NCBI GenBank assembly: GCA_963575745.1
Contig: CAUYUJ010017826.1
Coordinates: 693,052 to 757,051, forward strand
Source of the DNA: Prorocentrum cordatum
Lineage: Eukaryota; Sar; Dinophyceae; Prorocentrales; Prorocentraceae
Direction of reading: 5' to 3'
DNA length: 64,000 nt
The notes beneath the pieces were generated by a model, which did no database searches, was not told the origin of the DNA, and saw only the letters and a program-made list of their open reading frames with translations. The translations under genes were made by a program, and so were the position numbers. Positions within the stretch are counted from its first letter, which is position 1, and every line of letters starts with the position of its first letter. Shown here piece by piece: positions 39,540-50,338 of the stretch.

Positions 39540-40515
39540 GCTCGCCCGTTCGAGGCCAGATTGTGGGCGTGTCCCGAGCGAGTCGCCCGAATGGCGTCGG
39601 CGAGTCTTCTGCTTTCATGGCAGACTGTGAGAATGACTCGAGCAAGGCGCTCGTTTCTCCACCCCAAGGGGGGAGCCGTCAGAGGGTAGGGCACTCACTC
39701 GCCCGATCCAGGACAATGCGTGGCACACTGGCTGCGGGGACGTCTCGAGCGAGTCGCCCGTGTGGCGTCGGCGACTCCTCTGCTTTCAGACCACAATCTG
39801 TAAGCAAGGGCTCCTAACTTCGCGCTTCGCGCTGCGCGAAGCGCGAAGTGCGAATAACTTCGCGCTCTCGCGCCACCTCCCAGGGGAGAAGTGGAGGGTG
39901 AGGAGGAATCGGAGCCGAACCGCGAAGCGCGAAGCGCGAATAACTTCGCGCCCTCGAGGGCGCCCTTGGTAAGGATGTCTCGAGCGAAGCTCTTCTTACA
40001 GCACCCCGAACGGAACCCACCAGGGGGTTGGAGAGTCGCCCGTTCGAGGCCAGATTGTGGCACAACGGTCTTGGGGCCGTCTCGGGCGAGGCGCCGGTTT
40101 GGCGTCGGCCACGCCTCTGCTTTTAATGCAGAGTGTGAGTCTGTCTCCGGCGAGGCGCTTGTTCCAGCACCCAAAAACGGGAGGACACTCGCCCGTTCGA
40201 GGCCAGATTGGGGGGATGCCTCGTACGCGGCGCCCGTTCGGTTCTGGTGTCTCCTCTGTGTTCAGACCCGATTGCGTGGATGTCCTGAGCGAGACGCGTG
40301 TTCTACGCACCCCATCAGCAAGCGGGCAGGACACTCGCCCGTTCGAGGCCCGATTGTGGGTATGTCTCGAGCGAGGCGCTTGCTTTGCGTCGACGACTCC
40401 TTAGTTTCACCGCAGACTTTGAGGATGTCTCGGGCGAGGCTCTTGTGTCACCGCTCAAGGGGGGTGAGGCGTCAGAGGATTGGACACTCGCCCGCTCGCG
40501 ACAAGATTGTGTGGT
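39540..40515 (+). repeat. Satellite of about 145-165 bp units, split by a family B element
   Basis: ACACTCGCCCGTTCGAGGCC-type blocks start near 39540, 39700, 40035, 40185, 40330 and 40483. Each is followed by GTCTCGAGCGAG, TTxGCGTCGGC and CTCTGCTTTCA. Subtracting the family B insertion (39805-39968) makes the 39700-40035 spacing regular. GTTCGAGGC resembles a tRNA B box, but no matching A box or cloverleaf was seen. Confidence 0.85.
39805..39968 (+). mobile_element. Family B TIR element, copy 2
   Basis: 164 bp, ends CAAGGGCTCC and GGCGCCCTTG. It is flanked on both sides by GTAAG (39800-39804 and 39969-39973), a perfect 5-bp duplication. Inserted inside a satellite unit. Confidence 0.92.
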
Positions 40516-41399
40516 CATATTTTTTGCTCTGGCTGGGTGTAGCTCCGATCCATGTGGCTTGGCAGAGGTGACCAGGTCGGAAAGCAGTATTTTCAAGTTG
40601 CGTACTGATTGGCTGGTCAGTCAGATGTCGTCTGTAAGCGGGAGGCTCTTGTCGGCTCGTCGAGTTTGTTCGCGAGGAGGAGAAAGAGGAGGAAAGAAAT
40701 GAGGGGGATCACAAATGGCGAACCCAAATTCAAGAAACAATGTGTTAGACGCGGCGGGATGGTGACGAATAGACCGGCCCCTTCAAGGGATAGCCTGCCT
40801 CCCCCGAGCGGCGGGCAGGGATGCGATTGGCGCAGCCTTGCGCTTCTGCCCTGCTGTCCTCCTCCTCCTCCTTCTCCTCCTCCTCCTCCTCCTCCTCCTC
40901 TTCCTCCTCGCCCTGTGCCTCCTCATACCTCCTCCCTCCTCCACCACCCTCTCCCTGTGCATCCTGCCCTCGCGCCCCGCCTCCCTCCTCCTCCTGCTCC
41001 TCCTTGCCCTCGCGCTCCTCCCGCTCCCCTTTCCCTCCCTGTTCCGGGCTCGCGCGGGTGGGGGCGGGCTGCTGGCCTCCGTCGTCGTGGGGGGTATGGA
41101 ATCCGACTTATAGCGGGGGGGGCCCGGGGGCAGGCCAGCGACGAGGGGGGGGGGGACGAGCTCGCCAACGCACCACCAGGGCCTCCGGAGCCTCCACATT
41201 TGGGCGTGGCTTTATGGGGGGGTCACAAATGGGGGTGTCAGAAAAGGTCCCCTTTCGTGCCCCTTTCGGGCCCCTCCAGAGCCCCAGGGGGCTCGTTTAG
41301 GTACCGTTTGGGTACCTTTTCGGACCACGCTCGCCCCCCCCCCATTTATGACCCTCCCATTACGCGGCGCCCAACACATCTACACCCTGTGGCCTCCGG
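40516..41399. other. Unassigned stretch with CTC tract
   Basis: A CTCCTC microsatellite at about 40858-40916 and C/T-rich DNA to 41040. Long overlapping frames (up to 452 codons) run through it without any domain. Confidence 0.45.
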
Positions 41400-41730
41400 G
41401 ATGCCCAAGATGCCATCTGAGCTGGCTCAAGCTGGGCTCCGACACGCCGAGGAATCCTCAAAGGCGATCCAGATGGCCTCAGGACTGCCCAAAAGGCCTC
41501 AAAGACGCCCCAAGAGGGGCTCCAAGACAACCCCCGAGAGGGCCTCACGAAGCACGAGTGGTCCAAATGCACTCATTCATTTTGAAAATATTCGCATTTG
41601 GGGTCCTACCAGCGCCCAAGACGGCTCAATAGGCCAAGATCGCTTGAAGACGGCCAAGGAAGCTCCCAAGACGGCCGAAGGGTGCCCAAGAGGCGCCAAA
41701 GAAAGCCCCAACAGGGCCCTAAGAGGGGCC
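41400..41730 (+). repeat. Degenerate CCCAAGA(T/C)GCC-type array
   Basis: Loose 10-13 bp periodicity of CCCAAGACGGCC/CCAAGAGGCGCC units, the same type as around the 7.3-kb LINE. Confidence 0.6.
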
Positions 41731-42338
41731 CTAGAGAGGCGGGGTCGTGTCGTGTACTACCTAAGCACTTCTCCGCATTGTCCATATCCACGCCCTTGCG
41801 ATCTGTACCTCGGGACACTATCCCGTGGATGCGCGGTCAGATGGGCACGTTCCGCGCGGGGCATCCGCGAAAAACATACCACAGGGGTCACGGCCAGGGG
41901 CCAGGCCTGCGAGACAGTGGATATGAATATGCGTCCCGCCCATGACCTTGAGATCCGACGTCTGTGAAAAATACAGCATCACCAAAAATCACGGCGGGAG
42001 GCATCGACCCCACCTTCCTGTACAGTTTTTAGCCCAGTCGATTTGCGACAGGCTGGGGGTACGAAGCCCAGGGAGAACGCCCGGTGTGAGAAAGAAGGCC
42101 ACACCCAGATCTCAGGGTGTCCCGCCCACGAGGGGTGGGGGAGGGCAACGTGCGGGAACCTCCGCTGTCGACGGACCGCACCTTTCTCATATGCGCGCGC
42201 TCGCCGAGCGACTGACGCGGCGCCGGCCTACCGCAGCGCCCGCAAGGCCCGCCTCCCTCGTCCTCCCCAGGTGCCCTCAAGACAACAGCAGTGTGTTCTT
42301 GCTGTTCGCAATGATGCCCGTTGCCAGCCTCGCCTCAA

Positions 42339-42467
42339 CGAAGGATTGCAAAAAACGAAGGATTGCAAAAAAACCCTTGAACGAAGGATTGCAAAAAAAA
42401 CCCTTCGTTCACGAGGGTTTTTTTTGCAATCCTTTGTTTTTTTGCAATCCTTTTTTTGCAATCCTTC
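42339..42467. repeat. GGATTGCAAAAAA inverted/tandem repeat
   Basis: Three ACGAAGGATTGCAAAAAA-like units are followed by three inverted TTTTTTTGCAATCCTT units. The central hairpin has arms 42386-42404 and 42414-42432. Confidence 0.9.
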
Positions 42468-42784
42468 CTCCCATGGTAGCCTGAGGCTCTGGCGTTGCAG
42501 TTTTTGTTCGCAGCGGGCGCTTTCGCTTGCGTTTGTGGACCTGGGACCCTCGCAGCTTCATCCAGCCCCCCCCCCCCCCACACACACACAACAAATACAT
42601 AATGATAGTGTCTAGAGCTCCAAGCGAGATTGTTCGCAATGCTGCATTGTTTTGCAACGGCAGGTCTGTGTGTAGCGTGACGATTCGCTGGTGCCGTCTG
42701 GGAGTTAGCCATTCCGAAGCATGCCCAGCGAATTGTGACGCTACCGGCGCCCACCCCTGGTAACGCATGCGCGGGCAAGACTTA

Positions 42785-42955
42785 TATCCATATCACGTGC
42801 GTCTTGGACTTTCTGGGAAGGGGCGCCAAAAGGCCGAGGCGCACTGGATATGGATAGAGATCGAGCCTTCAGGGGCCAGATTCTTATCAATATCCAGTGT
42901 GCCTCGGGTTCGCGGGGGTGGGAGCCCGAAACTCCCAGCTGCATTGGATATGGAC
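42785..42955 (+). mobile_element. Snap-back repeat family F, copy 2
   Basis: It begins TATCCATATCACGTGCGTCT and ends GCATTGGATATGGA. Internal inverted boxes GGATATGGAT and ATCAATATCCA lie in the same order as in copies 1 and 3. No clear target duplication. Confidence 0.7.
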
Positions 42956-43395
42956 CCGCGCCATGGTCGCACTGTCACCGCCATGGGGGGTCAACAAAAA
43001 TAAGCTCCAGGTGAGGGAGGGGCAGCGGGGTCCACTCTGGCAGGCCCTCGCCGACCCACGCGTCCGACTGTGCTGGGGGGGGGCGGGGGGCGAGGAGGAA
43101 GGAGGGGGTCGGATCAGGTCGAGCTTGGCTTGCCGCTTGCGGGGGGGCGGGAATGGCCTGCACTCGAAAAGCAGGCGTGCAGCATCCTGCCTCGACCATG
43201 CGCGCACTCGTGCGCACGAGTCTACGTTCGGGCTGGACACGAATCCCCCTTCAGCACAACACCCTTTCGTGACATCGACTCGCAATAACCAGTTATTGGC
43301 TACTAAGCCTGACTTGCGAGGCATGAAGCCCGATATAATCAGATTCAGTTTGGGATGACACAGCGGGTCTGAAAAGTATTGAACCAGGATTATGA

Positions 43396-44592
43396 CAGAT
43401 TCGATCGACCACGGATATACCAGCGCAGACTCTGAACAAACTCTTCCAAGAGTTGCACCCTAAGACGCCCTTGCGGCAACAAATGACCCAACGCGCTTGC
43501 GCAATCCTCGATGGTGGGCCCCGATGGGCCGCCGCCAACTTCGGGGGCCCAGGTTTCCTCTCCAGGCTTTGCAAGGCACTGGCTCGCTACGATGGCATGC
43601 TTCGCCGCGCAGCGACGCGCCTGCAAGCCAGGCTGCCCCCGGCTGCGGCGGAGGAGGCCCAGGCCGCGGTCGACGACTGGGCTGCGAGCGGCGAGCTCCA
43701 GGGAAGCCGCGCGGAGGGCGCGTTGCTGGCTGGGGACGGCTTTATCCTGCCAGCTGGCACAGAGGACCCCGAGCGGACCCACGCCGGCTGTCTGTCCGCC
43801 GACCTCGCCGCGGCTGGCCAGGACGTTGATTGCCGCATGCTGCGGGAGCTTCGAGACCCTTCCGTGAGCCACGACTGGCTCTGGGCTCTCAACCTGGCGC
43901 ACGGCCCGACCCTCGGCCACGGGGAGTACCTCACCTCGGTGCGCGTGCGAGTCGGCGCCCCCGCCATCGACGCCGAAATGCCGTGCCCGCGGTGCGGCAC
44001 AGGAACGCTCGACCGGGCATGTTCCCACACTGTCCAGTGCGCCACCCCAGAGGCCACACGGGGCCATTACGAGGTGCGCGACCACGTCTTGTCGCTGGCG
44101 CACCTGGCCGACCCTGGCGCCGAAGCCGAAGGTCCCGGGCTGATGCCGTCAGCACGATTGCTCCGCCCTGCAGATGTCCTGACCAGTGCGGCCCTCGACG
44201 GTCGCCTGGCGGCTGTGGATGTTGGCGCGTGCAGCCCAGAAGCACAAGGCGTCGGCGAGGACTGCTGCAGCGCGATGCACGCACAGAAGCTCGGCGACTA
44301 CCGCGGCCACCTCGCGGAGCTGGCGGTGGCGGGCATCGCCTATGTGCCCGTCGTGTGGTCCGCCTACGGCCGCGCCCACCTGGAGGCGCAGGCGAGACTG
44401 CGGGCATTGGCGTTGCGGGCCGCGCGGCGCCGTGGGCTGCGCTGTCGACGCGTGCTGCTGCGCAGGACGCAAGCGGCCATCGGCGTCGCCATCTGGCGGC
44501 GCGCCGCCGCCGTGGTTCAAGCGTGCCTGCCCGCGCTCACGCTGGAAAAGGAAAGCCTGCGGTTCAGCAAGGCGGCGCCGGCGTGGGCTTGA
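43396..44592 (+). pseudogene. 5'-truncated LINE ORF with zinc knuckle and restriction-like endonuclease
   Basis: The open frame is preceded by TGA at 43393-43395, has no ATG start and ends at TGA (44590-44592), about 398 codons. The C-terminal half has CPRCGTGTLDRACSHTVQC (about 43981-44040), then RPADVLTSAALDGRLAAVDV (about 44160-44220) followed by a Lys and PVVWSAYGRAH. Known R2/CRE-type LINEs end with a CCHC knuckle and a PD-(D/E)XK restriction-like endonuclease; RPAD, VDV and the downstream Lys fit that pattern. No RT motifs remain, so it is a 5'-truncated insertion or the last exon-like part of one. The C-terminal frame is intact. This LINE class differs from the two EEP-type LINEs in the window. 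Confidence 0.65.
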
Positions 44593-45454
44593 GGCGGCTG
44601 CGGGCTGGCGCTGCGCGGAAGGGTTGGGGCCCTGGGTTCCCGAAAGAAACAAGATTTGAGAAGAATGTTCAGCACCCTTGGAGGCAAGGCGTTCAGGGAA
44701 AATCTCTGCGGACACGCTTCCCTAGCTGGGTCGACGCTCCCGCGCCGCCGTAGGGCGAACGGGAGAGAAGGCGCCGCCAGACTGGTCCCGCCTGGAATGC
44801 TCCAAGGCCCATCTGGCAGAAGCGTCGACCCTGCAACCACGAACCCTGAAGGCAGGGTGCTCAGAGAAAAACGGCATTAGCATAGGCATTCCGAGGTCCG
44901 CGCGGATCCCCCTGGCGGCGGCCCCTGCGCCGCCCCTGGCTCGCTTCGTGCGAGAGGGAGGGGGGGGGTACTGCGCCGATGTATGAACTCCGCGCGGATT
45001 TACAGCAGTTTATATGTATGCAGAACTGCTCTCTTCGAGGGGAGAGAGGAGGGTAGGAGGACGGGGATGAGCAGACGTGCCATTGGTTAAGGAACGAAGC
45101 CCCCTGTTGGCTCACCTGCACCCCTGTATAGGAGGAGCGCCGAAGGGAAAGTCAACGGAAAAACCAATGGAACATGATGTGCCTTCCAAGACCTACGTGT
45201 ACCTTCTCCCGCAGTTTTTAGCTGCGCGAAACAACTCCTGGGATGCCTTCGTGGTAAAATCCGAAAATGATCGGCCAACCTTGGCACTGTGGAGCCGAGT
45301 TGAATCCCACCGTTGTAAAACATTACCCTGGCGACGTACCCAACCCCTGCGCAATGCGGGGCATGAGTAGTTTGGGAGACGTTATACGGAGGTGATGACG
45401 TGACATGGGCGCATATACGTCTGCGAGCGACATTCGTGAGGCTCGCAGCCCCCC
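44593..45454. other. Unassigned stretch
   Basis: It may include the 3' untranslated part of the truncated LINE (to about 44650). No tail or target duplication found. Nothing else recognised. Confidence 0.4.
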
Positions 45455-46497
45455 AGGGATTGCGATGTCTCGCTCAGATCTGCCTGGTGCCTCGCTCCGC
45501 TGAACCCGCCACAGGCCTTCGAAAGTGGCGACAGTTTCGCAGATCGCAGCCCCCCAGGCACGGCGAGGTATTGCTCAGATCTGCGCGGTGCCTCACTCCA
45601 CTGTACCCACCAGCAGCCCTCGAAAGTGGCGACGTTTTCGCAGATCGCAGCCCCCCCCAGGCACGGCGAGGTCTTGCTCAGATCTGCGCGGTGCCACACT
45701 CCGCTGGACCCACCAGCAGCCCTCGAAAGTGGCAACAGTTTCGCAGATCGCAGCAACTCAGGGACGGCAAGGTCCCGCTCAGATCTGCGCGGTGCCTCAC
45801 TCCGCTGGACCCACCAGCAGCCCTCGAAAGTGGCGACAGTTTCGCAGATCGCAGCCCCCCAGGCACGGCGAGGTCCCGCTCAGATCTGCGCGGTGCCCCA
45901 CTCCGCTGGACCCGCCAGCAGCCTTCGAAAGTGGCGACGGTTCCGCAGATCGCTATGCTGGTCCCCCAAGCAGCCCTCGAAAGTGGCGACAGTTTCGCAG
46001 ATCGCAACCACCCGGGCACGGCAAGGTCCCGCTCAGATCTGCGCGGTGCCTCACTCCGCTGGACCCACCAGCAGCCCTCGAAAGTGGCGACAGTTTCGCA
46101 GATCGCCCCCCCCCCAGGCACGGCGAGGTCTTGCCCAGATCTGCGCGGTGCCTCACTCCACTGGACCCACCAGCAGCCCTCGCAAGTGGCGACAGTTTCG
46201 CAGATCGTAGCCCCCCAGGCACGGCGAGGTCTTGCTCAGATCTACGCGGTGCCTCACTCCGCTGGACTCGCCAGCAGCCCTCGAAAGTGGCAACAGTTTC
46301 GCAGATCGCAGCCCCCCAGGCACGGCGAGGTCCCGCTCAGATCTGCGCGGTGCCTCACTCCACTGTACCCACCAGCAGCCCTCGAAAGTGGCGACCCAGG
46401 CACGGCGAGGTCTTGCTCAGATCTGCGCGGTGCCTCACTCCGCTGGACCCACCAGCAGCCCTCGAAAGTGGCGACAGTTTCGCAGATCGCAGCCCCC
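45455..46497 (+). repeat. 103-bp satellite family S, locus 3 (main array)
   Basis: About ten or eleven units of roughly 103 bp: GCACGGCGAGGT, GCTCAGATCTGCGCGGTGCC, TCACTCCGCTGGACCCACCA, GCAGCCCTCGAAAGTGGCGA, CAGTTTCGCAGATCGCAG. Because 103 is not a multiple of 3 and stops are rare, all frames stay open for long distances (up to 514 codons). These frames are artefacts of the satellite. Confidence 0.95.
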
Positions 46498-46653
46498 ATC
46501 ATCGGCGAAGAGAAGGCAGGAGGAGGCGGGAGGCGGGAGGAGGAGGACGCGACCACACCCCTCCACTCAAAACGAATACCCAACCAGAGAGGGTTGGGAA
46601 ACACATTGTTTTGGGTGCCAAGGGCCAAGTAAAAACCGGGATTCGGCCTGAAG

Positions 46654-46757
46654 CGGTGAGGAGGAGGAGGAGGAGGAGGAGGAGGAGGAGGAGGAGGAGG
46701 AGGAGGAGGAGGGAGGAGGAGGAGGAGGAGGAGGAGGAGGAGGAGGAGGAGGAGGAA
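46654..46757 (+). repeat. GGA trinucleotide microsatellite
   Basis: About 100 bp of GGA/GAG repeats. A CTC tract follows at 46931-46980, which could pair with it. Confidence 0.95.
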
Positions 46758-46930
46758 GCCGACGATGAAGCGGGATTCGGCCTGAACCGCCCAGATTCCA
46801 AACGTGAGAACGGTCAAGGACTCTTGCGTAGCGTGTCGCCCCGGCGGCCCCCGGCGACACGCTGTGCCATCGGAGAGGGCGTCGCTCCGCTCCGCGGGGC
46901 GGGAGGATCGGGAAAGTTCGGGACGTTGAC

Positions 46931-46980
46931 GCCCTCCTCCTCCTCCTCCTCCTCCTCCTCCTCCTCCTCCTCCTCCTCCG
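46931..46980 (+). repeat. CTC trinucleotide microsatellite
   Basis: About 50 bp, complementary in type to the GGA tract 170 bp upstream. Confidence 0.95.
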
Positions 46981-47452
46981 CCTGCGCCTCACACATCGCA
47001 GGCGGCCATGGCACGCAGCCCCTGCACACAGAGAGGCCCGCCCTGACGTTGACGCCCTGGGAGGGGTGAGGAGTGAGGAGCGAGAGCAGCGACCCGCGCG
47101 CGCCCGCAGCGACCTCTTCTTTGGGATTCCGGGGGCCGATCCGCCCCGAAACCGTTGTCAGAACGCGCTCCGGGAACGGTCTGCAGGTCAGCTTTCTGGC
47201 GGAGAGCAGGCAGAAGGCAGGCGGAAGGACGAGGGAGATCTATTCTCGTCTTCCTTCCCCTTTCCCCCTCCTTTTGCCTCCTGCGCCTCCTCCCTCTACT
47301 CCATCCGTCGGGTATCGCGTGCGAATGGCGTGCGCGTATCTTGCGATGCCTTCTTTATCCGTCGTCCGCGCGCTGACTCCATCGCATTTCATCGCTCCAG
47401 GACAGCCCAGGGGGCGAGACAGCCAACTCACATCATCTGATCTCCTCACGAT

Positions 47453-47583
47453 ACGGTGGGGCCATTGCACGAGGAACCCTTAGATAAAAATCCAGGGCCA
47501 TGTCGCGGCCGCAATTATCAGATAAGAAATCCTCCAGGGTCTTGAGCCTGCTGCACACATTCCTGAACTACCGCCCCCACCGT
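47453..47583 (+). mobile_element. Family E TIR element, copy 3 (shortened)
   Basis: The ends are ACGGTGGGGCC and GCCCCCACCGT. It keeps CAGATAAGAAATCC(T/C)CCAGGGTCTTGAGC and has lost part of the interior. No convincing target duplication. Confidence 0.65.
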
Positions 47584-47739
47584 AACTGCTATCTCCTCCA
47601 CCGCCCCCGTCCTCCCAGAGCTGACCCAATACCCCATCCATGCACAACAGTCCGCCCAAGCGTTTTCGACGAGGGACAGATGCCCATTAGTTCGGCAACA
47701 CAAATGGCCAAATTGAAACGACTTGCTGGCCACGGCGGC

Positions 47740-47985
47740 GACTTTCTACCACCGTGGCCCCATGCATGTTCATTGTCAAAAAAATCCGCCACCGCGCCGC
47801 GAGGCACTGAGTGAACTGTTTGCACGTCCCTTCGAAATCCCTCTGAGGGCATTGGATAAGGAACCATTGGATAAGGAACCCAGGATCTGGAAGCCAATGG
47901 AACTCCAATCGTGGACTGGCTATGGATATCGCTGCCGCCAGCCCGTATCAGATAAGGAAAAGCCGCCTGTGAACATTCCACAATC
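47740..47985 (+). repeat. Family E-related fragments
   Basis: An inverted end (CACCGTGGCCCCATGCATG, about 47750-47768) and a left-half-like block (GGATCTGGAAGCCAATGGAA...GGATATCGCTGCCGCC...CAGATAAGG, 47884-47960) resemble family E, perhaps from nested insertions. Confidence 0.5.
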
Positions 47986-48129
47986 CGCTGGCCCTCTTGG
48001 GATCCAATAGGCTGTCTGGGCTAATTCGGCTGTCCTGTTGCCTGCTGCATGGACTACCTTCTACTTCTGATGGCGTAATGATGTTGAAATCCGCGCGAGG
48101 GGGGGAGCCCGAAGAGGGGAGTAAAACCA

Positions 48130-48430
48130 CGCTAGGCTGGGGTTTTCGAAATTTCCTGAGGCGCCCTGACACACGCAACAAAACAGTTTTACGCACCCTA
48201 GAAAAAAACAGTCCCTCGCAAATGACTTCGCAGTCGCGTTCCCGAAGCCACAACATCTGCGCAAAACGCAGCGACTTCGCACTCCCGGCGCCACAATCCT
48301 GTGAAATACAACGCGCTTGCGCCCGCGAGGCCATACCTATTTAAGTTACAGTGCGTTCGCGTTGCCTACAGCAGATCTCTTCGCAAACTGGGACACGTTT
48401 GCGTCCGAGAGGCCACGATGTCACCCCACG
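48130..48430 (+). repeat. Degenerate tandem repeat, about 55-60 bp
   Basis: Units of the form GCGTTCCCGA(A)GCCACA followed by CTGCGCAAA..GCGACTTCGC, about five diverged copies. Similar units lie at 50440-50620. Confidence 0.55.
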
Positions 48431-48702
48431 GAGACTGTCAAAAAGCGCCCCCCTCTCCAAATCAGAAACCTGCTAGTATTTGTCATAGGAGGAGTGTCGG
48501 AGCAAATCGTGCCAGCGCGCAAGGCGCGCCAGGGGTCTTGTGCAAGAAGTCCCTATCTATCGCGCTTACGATGCACTCCGCCTTCTCCAGAGGAAACACG
48601 CGCGCGCGGATACAACTCCTAGGGCATTCAAACGAGCTCCACACAAGGCGCAACAACGTCCCCCGCACAAGACTCTTGCGAGCACTTTACTATTCAGAAG
48701 AG

Positions 48703-49158
48703 TACCCCGCAGTTGCGGATAAGAGTGAGGGGGCGGTCGGGACGTCGGCAGTCTGCGAGGCTCTGACGAAGCCCGCCGCAGGCGCAGAAGTTTTCAAGCT
48801 AACCAGCGAACCCGCCGCAGGCGCAAATTTTTGTTGAAGCAGTGGTGGTGGGTCGCGTGTTGTGTCGCAGATGGGTCGCGGGTGGATCGCGGGTGGGTCG
48901 CGGGTGGGTCGCGGGCTGGGTCGCGGGTGGGTGGTGGGTGGGTCGCGGGTGGGTCGCGGGTGGGTGGTGGGCGGGTCGCGGGCGGGTCGCGGGTGAGGTC
49001 GCGGGTGGGTCGCGGGGTGTGTCGCGGGGTCGGTCGCGGGTGGGTCGCGCGCGGGTGGGTCGCGCGCGGGTGGGTCGCGGGTGGGTCGCGGGCTGGGTCG
49101 CGGGGGGGACTACGCCAAACAACAACAAACACAACAACAACAACAACAACAACAATTA
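48703..49158 (+). repeat. Composite GGGTCGCG/CAA repeat (family G), copy 2
   Basis: Head CCCCGCAGTTGCGGATAAGA, two CCGCAGGCGC boxes, GGGTCGCGGGTGG minisatellite (about 48850-49105), then a CAACAACAA tract to 49158. The family tail is missing here. Confidence 0.8.
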
Positions 49159-49917
49159 CTAGCACGTGGGGACACTCCGTTCTCACCAGTGCCAGGGTTT
49201 TCATAGGAGGCGGGCAATACCCCCACTTTGTGGGGGGGCCGGTTCAAGCTCTACCAAATTTCCAAACGACTCTTCGCCACCACCCACACCCAGCTTCCCG
49301 CCCTATGACGTTCGGACACTTCACTTCGTGGCATGCGGACGACCGTGGCTACTATTCAGGGCCCCGCGGCCGACGACGACGGCGTGCGCGCGCGAAGAAA
49401 AAACGAATGTGTCCCGCATGGTATTATTTGACAGGGATGATGGCCCTGGCAGGTGCGCAACCGTTGTTGCAGAAGTTCGAAAAAGTTGCTCGCAAAAGCC
49501 CGTTTGACAGAAATGTTTGAAAAGTGTTGGGTTTCCTACGAATCCGCAAGAGCGCGCGGGATGAAATTTTGACATTTTTTTTTTTTGTTTTAAACCATTG
49601 GTTTTTTGATGTTTTTATGTTAAAATCGCTACGAAAACTAAGGTTTTGGAAGGATTTCGTCTTGCGCGCGCGAATGTCCACTTTACCTTATTTTTTGCAA
49701 GGGATTCTTGAAGTTTGGTTATGTTAGAACAAGAAATGTCCACTTTAGCTTATTTTTTTGCAAGGGAAAGCGGGCCGTAACAAAACAACCGGATCCGGAC
49801 CAACCCGTTTTGCCTGAGACTTCCTCACGAAAATGATGAAAATGTGGCTGCGGCCTAGGCGCGGCGGGGGGGTCGTGCACCAGGGGTCCCAACAATAATT
49901 ATTCTTTAGAAGTAATA
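49159..49917. other. AT-richer stretch between two family G parts
   Basis: It contains a direct duplication of AATGTCCACTTTA.CTTATTTTTT.GCAAGGGA (49674-49705 and 49735-49767) and a T run (49576-49587). It could be an insertion that split one family G element (copy 2 has the head; the next part has the tail). Confidence 0.4.
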
Positions 49918-50179
49918 ATGTTCAACAACAACAACAACGACAACAACAACAACAACGACAACAACAACAACAACAACAACACCAACAACAACAACAAAAA
50001 CAGCAACAACAACAACAACAATAACAAAAACAACAACAACAACACCAACAACAACAACAACAACACCGACAACAACAACAAACAACACACATCAAACAAG
50101 CAAACAAACAAACAAAACACAACAAACAACCGAACAAACAAACAAACGAACGAACGAACGAACGAACAAACGAACGATC

Positions 50180-50219
<40 letters not shown>

Positions 50220-50338
50220 GCAACAACAACAACAACAACAACAACACTAATAATCCGCATCAAGGAATCCGACATCAGCCACGCACCCAGGAACAGTGAA
50301 TGACCGCTCAACCCCCCCCACCCTGATGTCTGCATTAA
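49918..50338 (+). repeat. CAA tract and family G tail, copy 4
   Basis: About 300 bp of AACAAC repeats (with ACAAACAAACGAACG variants) end in TAATAATCCGCA. The family G tail CCACGCACCCAGGAACAGTG then follows, and AATGACCGCTCAACC. Confidence 0.85.

Noticed and set aside
39540-40515. tRNA genes at the GTTCGAGGC motifs
   Set aside because: No A box, acceptor stem or cloverleaf could be drawn around any of the motifs.
40609-41967. 452-codon ORF on the plus strand
   Set aside because: Crosses a CTC tract, Pro-rich low-complexity DNA and the CCCAAGA array; no domain or protein-like composition.
45455-47069. ORFs of 410-514 codons on the plus strand
   Set aside because: They run through the 103-bp satellite and the GGA tract. 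All frames are open there, and the protein repeats mirror the DNA unit.
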